Origin: Anaeromassilibacillus senegalensis | GTDB taxonomy: Bacteria; Bacillota; Clostridia; Oscillospirales; Acutalibacteraceae | Direction of reading: 5' to 3' | NCBI RefSeq assembly: GCF_001261775.1 | Contig: NZ_LN868538.1 | Span: forward strand, 1,074,312 to 1,138,311 | DNA length: 64,000 nt | Part shown: one piece after another, positions 1 through 13,501 of the stretch | Layout of the letters: each line of letters opens with the position of its first letter | Numbering within the stretch: position 1 is the stretch's first letter | Notes under the pieces: model-generated | Seen by the model: only the letters and a program-made list of their open reading frames with translations | Told to the model about the DNA's origin: nothing | The model's database searches: none | Position numbers and translations under genes: made by a program

Positions 1-3000
1 AGGACGCCAATGCCATGATGATGCGGTCCGTGGAAGACGGATAAGAACCGCCGGTTCCGGTGTCCTCCACCCATTCCTTCGGGTCGCCCTGAATCTTTTG
101 CAGCAGGCTGTTGCGGGACTGCTCCGGGAACACCCAGCCCAGCGAATACTGGACGGACATCGCGGTGTCGCGCGTCCAGACTTTGTTCCAGTTCGCGCCG
201 GTGTTAAACACTTCCACCGTCTCCCCGGTGTGGATGCTCTTTTCCGTGAAGATGTCCTCCAGGGACTCCTGCAATGCCATGTTGTATATTGCCTCGGAAA
301 TCGGCATGTTCTCCGCCTTAAACTGCGGCAGCTTGGAGATATCCTTGCTCAGCTTCCAGGTGCTGTTCTCATAGGAGGAATAGAGCTGCTTGCCGTCCTT
401 CGCGGTCATCGTATAGACGCCGTCGACGATCTTATCGGGATAGATGTCATAATCAAACCGGGTGCTGTTCAGCGTAAAGTGCGCGCTGTGCCAGCTGTCC
501 GGCGCTTCCGACAGTTCTGCGCGGTTTTCCTTGTCCTGGGTTTCCAGGGCGATGGAAACCGTGTCGTCCAGCAGGCTGTTGATCTTGGTGTAGCCGCTCA
601 CGGTGCGCAGAATCCACTTGCCGGCGTCTCCCTCGCCCGCTTCGGACATACAGGCGATAAAGCTAGAACCGTCGTTGACCAGGTAGTTGCCGGTTGCCTT
701 GTTCTGAATGGTATAGTTGCCGTCGTCGTCCGGCGTAAAGGTCCAGGTATACGGCTCGCGGTCGTTGCTGTCCATCTCGCCCGCGTATTTGAGCACGCCG
801 CTGCCATCGTCCAGCAGGTACTGGTTTTTCCAGCGGTTGACCATGGAGACGTCCTCATAGGTGGGCACCTCCACCGGAACAGAAACCGTGAAGTAGTTGA
901 TGTTCCAGCCCTCGTGCGTCACGTTGAACCGGATGGTCTGGCGTCCTTCCTTGAGCGGGACCAGAACTTTTATATCCGTGTAGGTCTGCCAGCCGCCGGT
1001 GTACGGGATGGAAGCCGTCACGCCGTCCGGCGCGGCGGTGGTCACGATGCTGACGCCGTTCGGGGAGCCCTGTACGCCACCGTCCGTGTTCATACTGGCC
1101 ACACGCAGTGTAAACTGATAGGTTCCCGCGTCTTTGACCATGATGTTATCGTAGTAGAAATAGTCGCCCGCGTCGGTGCTGCCGATGTTCTTCCCGCCGC
1201 CCGCGTCGCTGCAATTTTCCACTCTGATGCCGATTTTGGACGGGTCTTCGTTGTCGCCGCCCTGTCCGTCGAAGTCCTCGGCCTCAATTTTGGTGGTGCT
1301 GTCCGCCGTGATCACGGCCTTTGCTTCCATCTGCACATCAAAGTAGTTGAAGTTCCAGCCCTCGTGCGTTACGTTGAAACGGATGGTCTGCAAGCCCGCG
1401 TCCAGCGGCACATTCAGGTAAATATCCTCGTAGGTCTGCCACGCGCCGGTGAACGGGATGGATCCGACCACGCCCTCGGGCGCCGCGGAAGTCACGATTG
1501 TCACGCCGTTCGGGGAACCTTCCACACCGCCCTGTGTGTTGTTGCTCGCCACGCGCAGGCGGAATTGATACGTGCCCGCGTCCTTGACATAGATGTTCTG
1601 ATAGACCATGTAGTCACCCGCGTCGGTGCTGCCGACATTCAGGGTGCCGCCCACATCGCCGCAGGATTCCGTCTTAATCCCGGCCTTGCTGCCCATCGTC
1701 GGGTCGCCGCCCTGCTCGTCGAAATCCTCCGCCTCAATGCGGGTAACGGTGTCGCGGCTGATGACCGCCTTTGCGACATCCGCGATATCGACCAGCGCAA
1801 TGGAAAGCGTCACCGCTTTGGCAGGCATCACAAAGCTGTACGCTTTGTCTTTTTCGACTTCCAGCACCTCCAGCGCCGTGCCGTCTACGTCCACTGCGGA
1901 CACCTGTTTGACCATCTTGCCCGCCGGAATGCCGGAGACAAAGACTTTGACGGTCTCGCCCATCGCCGCGGAGGACTGTGCGCTCAGGGTCGCCGGCTGT
2001 CCCGCCGCAACCTGCACCGCGTAGGTATCCTTCGGCTTTTCCGTGTCGATCTTCCAGATTTCCACATTGTCCACCTGCATGGAGGTGCTCTTCGCCCCCT
2101 TGCAATAGAACGCGATATGGATCTTTCCGTCCGTAACCTCAATTTCCGAAGAGAACTTCTGGTAGACGCTGTTGAACGGGATATTGACCAGCGTTTCCGC
2201 CGCGCCGTTGTAGCCGGTGAGCTCCATCCGGCTGGTCTGCGCCGCGCTGTTCGATATCTTGACCATCGCGTTGACGCGGTAGGTGCCGTCCGGCAGGCCG
2301 TTTACGGTCTGGCTGAGGCGCGCCTCATACGGCGCGTTCTGATAGAAATAGAATTTATACTTGCCGCCGAACGCGTCGGGATCGTCCACACCGTTGCGGA
2401 CTTCGGTCGTGGTGTCGACCGTCCAGTTCTCCGTTGTGCCGCTTTCAAAGCCGCCGTTCGGAACCGGAACCTGCGTCATGACCATCGGCTGTTTGCTGAC
2501 CGTAATTTTATCCAGGTTGACGTTGGCGGAGTCCTTCTCGCCCGTCACCAGGGTAATGGTATTTTTGCCCGCTTTTAAAGAAACCGTAACCGGAAGTTCA
2601 TCCCAAAGATTCCAGCTCTTGAGCGGCGGGAACACCACCTGCTGCGCGTCGGCCTCCGCATCGTTTGCATAAATGCTCATGGTGCGCGCGGCGCCGTCGC
2701 CGCTGCCATATTTGACAAATACGGTGTACTCACCGTCTTCGGGGACCGTGATCTTTGAGAACTGTACGCCGTCGCCGGGATTGTGAATCCACGCGGTGTA
2801 TCCCACGCCGGAATAGCCTCCGTAAACGGCCTCGTTTTGGGCATCGCCCAGGAGCGCCGCTTCTTCCGCCTCAAACTCGAAGACCGGGGCCGGGGAACCA
2901 TTGACGGTCACAGTGCTCGCTTTTGTGGTATCCGGAATCTTTACATAGCAGATTTCGCTCGCCGCGTCCGCATAATAGCCGGACTCCGCCGCGTTCAGCG

Positions 3001-6000
3001 CTTCCAGGGAACCGCACTGCGTCATTGCCGCGCCGTCATGCTGGACGGACAAATCGGTGTATGCCGCCTTGTGGAACTGCAGCAGGTAGCTGCGCGGTGC
3101 GATGTCCGCATAACTGCCGGTGCGTTCGCCCACATGCAGCGCGATGGTGTTTGTGTCTTCGTCCGCCGTTACCTTGCAGTCGTATTTCGTGGTGGTGTAC
3201 ACACCATCTTTATATGCGTCGGTCTCGCCGTCGTCCTCATAGAGTACAAAGTCGAAGCTGCCGTCCTGCAGGGTCGGGTATACATCCAGGGTCAGCACGT
3301 CGACCGGTTTCTCGCCGACATACTGCATCTCCGGCTGCATCGGGATGATGGAACCGGCTTTGACAAAGACCGGCAGCAGGGTGACCGGCGCGGAATAGCT
3401 CAGCGTGGTGCCGCCCTTGTATACGGTCTTGCCGTTGTCGTAATCGTACCAGTCGCCTGCCGGCAGGTAAACCTGCTTGACGGTGGAATCTTCCACGACC
3501 GGGGCCACCAGGAAGCTGGGGCCGTTCATAAACTGGGTATCGATTCCGTAGGTGTTCGGGTCGTCCTGGAACTCCATCGCCATCGGGCGCACGAGCGGAA
3601 CGCCGGTGCCGCCTTCGCCGAGGCCTTTTTCAATGCCGATGCCCAGGATGTTGTCCGCTGTGAGGGAATAGGTGTACGGGATCAGGCGGTAGCGCAGATT
3701 GATGTATTCGCGCGCCACCTCTTCGCCGCCCAGTTCCCACGGCTCCTTCGCGGCCAGGCCGCTGGAGTAATGGAAGCGGTGCACGGGGGTAAAGGTTGCC
3801 AGCTGGATCCAGCGCTTAAACTGGTTGCTGTTCGGCATGCCGTTGAAACCGCCGATGTCAAAGCCCCAATAGTTGAAGCCGGAGAGGGACAGGCTGGTGC
3901 CCAGGCGGATCTGCTCGTGCATATCGTTCCATCCGCATCCGATATCGCCCGTCCACGGGGAGACATAGCGGCTGCTGCCGGTAAAGCCGGAGCGGGTCAG
4001 CATGAATGGGCGGTCGCCGTTCTCCGTGACCTTGTCGTACATTGCTTCGTTGTGCTGGATGGCATAGACGTTGTGCAGCTCGTTCATATCGCCCCACGCT
4101 TTGCCGTCCTCGTTCCAGCCCACCCAGTCGGGACGGTAGCGGGCCGGCTCGTTCATATCCAGCCAGAAGCCTTCCACACCCTGGTTGAGGATCATGTTGT
4201 GCTGTTCGCCCCACCAGTCCTGCGCCTCCGGATTGAAGAAATCCGTCAGGCCGGAGGTGCTGCCCCACGGCCAGATGATGTCCTTCTGGTCGCCGGTGCG
4301 GGCGTGCATGAAGTAATCCTTTTCCGTTCCGTAGGGATAATCGTCCGGCTGCGCCTTGGTAACGTTCGGGTCGTCGATGACGCCCATGCGCAGGTTCAGC
4401 TTCTGGAGTTTGTCGATCATGCTTTCCGGATCCGGGAAATTGTTTTTATTCCACTGCGTCGGGCTGCACAGGTACTGATACCATTCGATGTCCGCCATCA
4501 TCATGTCCAGCGGAATCTCCTTGTCGCGGTACGTCTGCGCCACGCGCTCAATGTCGCTCTGCTTGTAGCCATAGTGGCACTGGATGTTGCCGTAGGCATA
4601 TTCCGGCGCAAAGAAGGTTTTGCCGATCATGTCCGTGAAGGTCTTGCTGATCTGCTTCATGGACGGGCCGTACATAAAGTAGTACAGCAGTTCGCCGGCG
4701 GGCGCCGGGTTCAGCGCACCGAAGGAATAGCGGTCCGGGTCGGTTTTTCCCAGATCGAACACCGTCCGGCTGGTATTGTCAAAATAGATGGAATAACCCT
4801 TGGAGCTGAGGAAATGCGGGTTGGACATATACCAGCGGCCCTCGCCGTATTCCGGCACCAGGGAGTTGCCCTCGCCGCCGAGGTAATCGGTGCTCCACAT
4901 GGCCAGCTTCGTGCCGGTCTTCTCAAAGCTCTCAGTCTTTTCTCCGAGCCCCCAGAAGCGCTCGTCCGCCTGCTTTTTATTCTGCACCAGCACCTCGTTG
5001 TCGGTGCTCCAGCCCATGCTCTGCTCGTCGCCTTCGCAGAGCAACGCGCCGTTTTTGTCCAGATAGGTGAGGCGGAAGGGGGATTTATCGACCTTCACGT
5101 CCATCGTTCCGGTGGAAATCAGGTAGAAATCGCCTTTGTCCTCGGCACGCAGCGTCTCCGGATCGACGGCCTCGTCGATCACCGCAAAGGAATCGTACTT
5201 GCGGTCAAAACGGCCGGTCGGCTCACACCAGACTTTCAGGGCGTTTGGGGAGACGGATTTGATACTGACCTTCGCATTGTCGCAGCGGAAGATCAATTCA
5301 TTGTCCGTTGCGTTTTCTACGGAGTCCACATTGCCCACATAGGTCCACTGCGTCTTTTTGAGTGTAATGTAGTCAATGTTTAAGCCGCCGCTGTCATCGC
5401 TGTTTTTAACCAGGCCGATGGTGTTGGTTCCCGCCTTCAGCTCGACGGTCACGGAGCGGTCTTCCCACTCCTCCCAGCTTCCCAGGTCGCCAAAGCGGAC
5501 TTTCTGGGTATTCCCATTGACGGAGCAGGTCAGCTTTTGGGAGTCGCCGTTATTCTTACCGTTCGCATAACGGACCACCATCGCATAGGTGCCGGCCTCC
5601 GGCGTATCCACCGTAAAGCGGACGCCCGCGCCGTCCTTTTCAAAGCCGGCGGCAAAGCCTGTCCCCGAGTATCCTCCATGGTCCTTCGCGGTTTTGTTGC
5701 CATTGAGGACTTCCGCATCCTCCGCTTCGTAAATGTTCGCCAAGCTGATGCAGTCCAGCTTGACCTCTACGCCGGTATCGCCCTCGTCCAACTGATAGGA
5801 AAGGATGTTTCCGCCCGCCTTGAGCGGAATGCTTTCGGTTTTAGCCCCCCATGTGTCCCAGTTGACCATTTTGGGGAGGTTGATGGTGCGTACTTTTTCG
5901 CCGTTCGCATACAGGCTGGCCGTCCTGTCCTCTCCGGAGCCGTTGGAGTAACGCAGCCGCACCGCGTAATCTCCATCCTCCGGCACATCGACGGCAAACT

Positions 6001-6250
6001 GGACGGAGGCTCCCGCTTCCATGCCGTCCACAAAGCCTGTACCGGAGTAATCGTCCAGATCAGAGGCCGCCAGCGCGCCGGAAAGCGCCGCGTCTTCCGC
6101 CTCATACACTTCCTGATCGATGGGCGCCGCGCTCAATGTTTGCTGGGCCTCCTGGTTTTTGGCTGCCGACGGCATCGCGCCCGCCACCAAATAGGTGGGC
6201 GATAATGCCATGGAAATGGCAAGCAGCCAGGAAATCACTCGCTTTCTCAT
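1..6250 (-). CDS. Partial multimodular GH31 glycosidase with CBM modules and a second catalytic domain (3' end off the window)
   Basis: Secreted glycoside hydrolase family 31 enzyme. It starts at the ATG complementary to 6248-6250, behind a GGAGG site, with a signal peptide (residues 1-27), and runs off the left edge after about 2083 residues. Modules in order: two CBM35-like domains (about 46-165 and 171-300), the GH31 N-domain and TIM barrel, a third CBM35-like domain (about 1120-1245), a CBM4/9-like domain (1257-1400), two CBM6-like domains (about 1500-1790), a ricin/fascin-like region, then the start of an (alpha/alpha)6-type domain. GH31 signatures are visible: FWLDMNEP with nucleophile candidate D698, and WTGDIG with acid/base candidate D769. 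The last visible part contains KVWTRDTAMS (about residue 2021), typical of six-hairpin glycosidases. Substrate is not decided by sequence: alpha-glucoside, alpha-xyloside or alpha-GalNAc are all possible. Confidence 0.88.
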   Translation of the reverse strand, partial: MRKRVISWLLAISMALSPTYLVAGAMPSAAKNQEAQQTLSAAPIDQEVYEAEDAALSGALAASDLDDYSGTGFVDGMEAGASVQFAVDVPEDGDYAVRLRYSNGSGEDRTASLYANGEKVRTINLPKMVNWDTWGAKTESIPLKAGGNILSYQLDEGDTGVEVKLDCISLANIYEAEDAEVLNGNKTAKDHGGYSGTGFAAGFEKDGAGVRFTVDTPEAGTYAMVVRYANGKNNGDSQKLTCSVNGNTQKVRFGDLGSWEEWEDRSVTVELKAGTNTIGLVKNSDDSGGLNIDYITLKKTQWTYVGNVDSVENATDNELIFRCDNAKVSIKSVSPNALKVWCEPTGRFDRKYDSFAVIDEAVDPETLRAEDKGDFYLISTGTMDVKVDKSPFRLTYLDKNGALLCEGDEQSMGWSTDNEVLVQNKKQADERFWGLGEKTESFEKTGTKLAMWSTDYLGGEGNSLVPEYGEGRWYMSNPHFLSSKGYSIYFDNTSRTVFDLGKTDPDRYSFGALNPAPAGELLYYFMYGPSMKQISKTFTDMIGKTFFAPEYAYGNIQCHYGYKQSDIERVAQTYRDKEIPLDMMMADIEWYQYLCSPTQWNKNNFPDPESMIDKLQKLNLRMGVIDDPNVTKAQPDDYPYGTEKDYFMHARTGDQKDIIWPWGSTSGLTDFFNPEAQDWWGEQHNMILNQGVEGFWLDMNEPARYRPDWVGWNEDGKAWGDMNELHNVYAIQHNEAMYDKVTENGDRPFMLTRSGFTGSSRYVSPWTGDIGCGWNDMHEQIRLGTSLSLSGFNYWGFDIGGFNGMPNSNQFKRWIQLATFTPVHRFHYSSGLAAKEPWELGGEEVAREYINLRYRLIPYTYSLTADNILGIGIEKGLGEGGTGVPLVRPMAMEFQDDPNTYGIDTQFMNGPSFLVAPVVEDSTVKQVYLPAGDWYDYDNGKTVYKGGTTLSYSAPVTLLPVFVKAGSIIPMQPEMQYVGEKPVDVLTLDVYPTLQDGSFDFVLYEDDGETDAYKDGVYTTTKYDCKVTADEDTNTIALHVGERTGSYADIAPRSYLLQFHKAAYTDLSVQHDGAAMTQCGSLEALNAAESGYYADAASEICYVKIPDTTKASTVTVNGSPAPVFEFEAEEAALLGDAQNEAVYGGYSGVGYTAWIHNPGDGVQFSKITVPEDGEYTVFVKYGSGDGAARTMSIYANDAEADAQQVVFPPLKSWNLWDELPVTVSLKAGKNTITLVTGEKDSANVNLDKITVSKQPMVMTQVPVPNGGFESGTTENWTVDTTTEVRNGVDDPDAFGGKYKFYFYQNAPYEARLSQTVNGLPDGTYRVNAMVKISNSAAQTSRMELTGYNGAAETLVNIPFNSVYQKFSSEIEVTDGKIHIAFYCKGAKSTSMQVDNVEIWKIDTEKPKDTYAVQVAAGQPATLSAQSSAAMGETVKVFVSGIPAGKMVKQVSAVDVDGTALEVLEVEKDKAYSFVMPAKAVTLSIALVDIADVAKAVISRDTVTRIEAEDFDEQGGDPTMGSKAGIKTESCGDVGGTLNVGSTDAGDYMVYQNIYVKDAGTYQFRLRVASNNTQGGVEGSPNGVTIVTSAAPEGVVGSIPFTGAWQTYEDIYLNVPLDAGLQTIRFNVTHEGWNFNYFDVQMEAKAVITADSTTKIEAEDFDGQGGDNEDPSKIGIRVENCSDAGGGKNIGSTDAGDYFYYDNIMVKDAGTYQFTLRVASMNTDGGVQGSPNGVSIVTTAAPDGVTASIPYTGGWQTYTDIKVLVPLKEGRQTIRFNVTHEGWNINYFTVSVPVEVPTYEDVSMVNRWKNQYLLDDGSGVLKYAGEMDSNDREPYTWTFTPDDDGNYTIQNKATGNYLVNDGSSFIACMSEAGEGDAGKWILRTVSGYTKINSLLDDTVSIALETQDKENRAELSEAPDSWHSAHFTLNSTRFDYDIYPDKIVDGVYTMTAKDGKQLYSSYENSTWKLSKDISKLPQFKAENMPISEAIYNMALQESLEDIFTEKSIHTGETVEVFNTGANWNKVWTRDTAMSVQYSLGWVFPEQSRNSLLQKIQGDPKEWVEDTGTGGSYPSSTDRIIMALAS

Positions 6251-7158
6251 CTTTTTCCTCCTTATTTCAATCCTTATCCACCACGGCTTTTCCACTTCGC
6301 CTCCTTTTGGGACGCCGTTTGTCCCTTTCCGTCTAATTTGTTTATTGGGTTTATCCTTGGTTAAATTAAACCAAAGTTTTCCACGCAAGTCAATGGAATA
6401 AATTGCGAACGACTAAACTATTTTGCCTTTTTAAATTGGGTGAAGCAAACAGGGTCCCACAAATTCTCCGGAAAACGCAGCAACGGCAGGAGCAACTGCT
6501 CCTGCCGTTTACTGCAAAATATTTTATTAAGAAGGAATGTATGAACTTGATCTTTCTTGTTGATTAGCCTACGCCCGGCTCCGGGAGGTAATACACGGAG
6601 CCGGCTTCAGCTATTTGGGAAGGAATATGAAGAAAAGATCTTGTAATCAATAATAAGTACAACAACGGATTTACCTCGGACTTATTTCTATCTGCACCAT
6701 AAAATCCTGTTGAATCAATTTCTTAATCCGTTGTAGGTTGTAATTATTAAAACAAATCTCTTTTATCTTGTCAACATTTTTAAACAAATTGACACAATTG
6801 TGCAAACTTTTTCCATATTTATACACCTAACAAATGTTTGATACAGCTTTTATTCGGATGATTCCTAACTTTGCTTCCTCTCCTGTCCCCTTTTTGCAGA
6901 GAACTGTCGTACTCGTGTTTTCCCCAGCACACTGCACCCTGCCCGTCCCGCATCGTTTTCAATCCATACCGCACACCGTTTTAGACAGCTTGCCAGAATC
7001 GTTCGACGGTTTTTGTCTTCTCTTTCTTTTGTTCATGATTGCTTTCCCGCCTTCTTAGTGTTACAATTAATTGGTAAAATTTTTGTATGGCCCCGTCCAT
7101 ACATTGAGCGGACCAAATGCCCGCAAACAGGATGGGCTTTACATTATGAGGTAAAACG
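6251..7158. other. Non-coding divergent intergenic region with two hairpins
   Basis: I see no convincing gene in these 908 bases, which lie between the minus-strand GH31 gene and the plus-strand EAL gene. There is a perfect 13-bp stem (6482-6494 with 6497-6509) and a 9-bp stem (6575-6583 with 6596-6604). The rest, especially 6640-7080, is AT-rich and probably holds divergent promoters. A TTGACA box lies at 6789-6794 but has no good -10 at 17 bp. Short ORFs here lack ribosome sites. Confidence 0.55.
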
Positions 7159-8436
7159 ATGTTGGACATGAAAAATGAGCGCTGGCTCATGGAAAAGTAT
7201 AACGCGCTCAGCGACGCGGAACGCGGCGAATACGCGCTGATCAGCCTGAAGATCAAGCGTTTCCGCGTCTTCAACCGCCTGTACAACCGGGAACTGGGCA
7301 ACGCCTTGGTCGAGAAGGTCTACGAGGCGCTCCAGGAATGGCTGCAGCCGGGGGAATACGCCGCACAGATTCATCTGAACTATTTCAATCTGTTGGTACG
7401 GATTTCCAAAAACTACGAGGAAATTTTCCAGTATGTGATTCGGCTGAACCAGCAGATCCGCGATATGCCGGACGAGCGGTTTCATGGAAAGGTGTTTTGT
7501 GGCTTCGGCATTTACCACCTGACCAGGGAACCGGTCGATTTTTATATTGCGCAATACAACGCGGACGTCTGCCGCTCCGAATGCGCGGAGCGGGATTTCA
7601 AGAACTCCCATTTCGACGTCTACGGGCAGAGCTATCACGATCCGGTCCTGCGGGACTATGACCTGGAGCAGATCATTCAGCCGGCTTTGCAGCGCGGCGA
7701 CCTGCAGCTTTATCTGCAGCCCAAGGTGGACCTGCGCACCGGCGAGGTGACCCGTGCGGAAGCGCTGATCCGCTGGATCGATCCGCAGCGCGGCATGATC
7801 CCGGTTTCGGACTTCCTCCCCATGCTGGAAAGCACCGGGCTGATCGACCGCGTGGACCTGCATACGTTTGAGGTGGTCTGCCGCACCATCAACCGGTGGC
7901 TACGCGTGTACAACAAAAAAATTCAGATCAGCGTCAACCTGTCCCACTGCATGTTCAACTACCGCTATTACTTTGACGACTACCGCAAAATTCATGAAAA
8001 ATACCGGACACCCAAAGAATGCATTGAATTTGAGCTGCTGGAAAGCATTGTCCTGAACCAGGTAGAGCGCCTGCGGCAGGTGGTGGACGAACTGCACAAC
8101 TACGGCTTCACCTGTTCCCTGGACGATTTCGGCAGCGGGTTTTCCTCCTACAGTGTGTTATCCAATGCAGACCTGTCCATGCTGAAAATCGACAGTTCCC
8201 TGTTCCAGAACGAATCGAATCCGCGTGAAAAGGTATTGATCCGGCACATTGTACAATCGGCGCATGAACTGGGCATCATGGTCGTCGCGGAGGGTGTGGA
8301 AACGCAAAAATACGTCGACTATCTGCGGCAGCTCGGCTGCGACTTCTTACAGGGCTTCGTGTTTTACCGGCCCATGCCGGTAGAAGAATTTGAAGAACGC
8401 TTTGTACGCGGCAACGAAAAAGTGCGGTTTTCTTAA
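7159..8436 (+). CDS. EAL-domain cyclic-di-GMP phosphodiesterase with degenerate GGDEF-like N-domain
   Basis: Likely hydrolyses c-di-GMP to pGpG in the cytoplasm. Residues 1-165 resemble a GGDEF fold but carry no GGDEF motif, so this half is probably regulatory. The EAL domain (about 175-415) keeps the expected residues: EALIRW, the Asn of SVNLS, the Glu of FELLES, the DDFGSG pair, the Lys of LKID, AEGVE, and the Gln of LQGF. It is therefore predicted to be active. No membrane segment or signal peptide is visible. The start is ATG 7159, with GAGGT six bases upstream; an ATG at 7147 stops after two codons. It is a single-gene unit ending at the hairpin at 8462-8490. Its neighbours are surface glycosidases, so a role in surface or attachment control is possible but only inferred. 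Confidence 0.9.
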   Translation: MLDMKNERWLMEKYNALSDAERGEYALISLKIKRFRVFNRLYNRELGNALVEKVYEALQEWLQPGEYAAQIHLNYFNLLVRISKNYEEIFQYVIRLNQQIRDMPDERFHGKVFCGFGIYHLTREPVDFYIAQYNADVCRSECAERDFKNSHFDVYGQSYHDPVLRDYDLEQIIQPALQRGDLQLYLQPKVDLRTGEVTRAEALIRWIDPQRGMIPVSDFLPMLESTGLIDRVDLHTFEVVCRTINRWLRVYNKKIQISVNLSHCMFNYRYYFDDYRKIHEKYRTPKECIEFELLESIVLNQVERLRQVVDELHNYGFTCSLDDFGSGFSSYSVLSNADLSMLKIDSSLFQNESNPREKVLIRHIVQSAHELGIMVVAEGVETQKYVDYLRQLGCDFLQGFVFYRPMPVEEFEERFVRGNEKVRFS

Positions 8437-8461
8437 AAATCCCAAACTGATCACAAAACAG

Positions 8462-8490
8462 AACCCCGGACGGAAATTCCGTCCGGGGTT
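8462..8490. terminator. Bidirectional terminator between EAL gene and GH2 gene
   Basis: A 12-bp perfect stem (8462-8473 with 8479-8490) with a 5-base loop lies between convergent stop codons. It is T-rich on the minus-strand exit and has a short T-run on the plus exit. Confidence 0.8.
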
Positions 8491-8511
8491 CCTTTATGCC
8501 TGTTGTAAAAT

Positions 8512-13344
<4,833 letters not shown>

Positions 13345-13436
13345 TTACTTTCTCCTTCTATGACCTGCGCCCGGGCCGCCCCTCCCATCCTGGATAGACG
13401 AGAGGGGACGCCGGACCTTGTCCTGTCGCAATTTCA

Positions 13437-13447
13437 GACCTCCGGTC
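13437..13447. repeat. Dispersed palindromic repeat, copy 1 (GACCTCCGGTC)
   Basis: GACC-TCC-GGTC followed by AGGACG, in the 160-bp gap between the two GH2 genes. The same core followed by a GACG-type tail occurs at 33642, 33718 and 63956. A nearby hairpin (GGACGT-GTA-ACGTCC) lies just downstream. Confidence 0.6.
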
Positions 13448-13501
13448 AGGACGCGGACGTGTAACGTCCTTCGCACTTGCGGTGTCTTTCAGTGGCAGCA
13501 A

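Noticed and set aside
6834-7058. Small plus-strand ORF before the EAL gene
   Set aside because: No ribosome site, no recognisable family, AT-rich promoter-like DNA.
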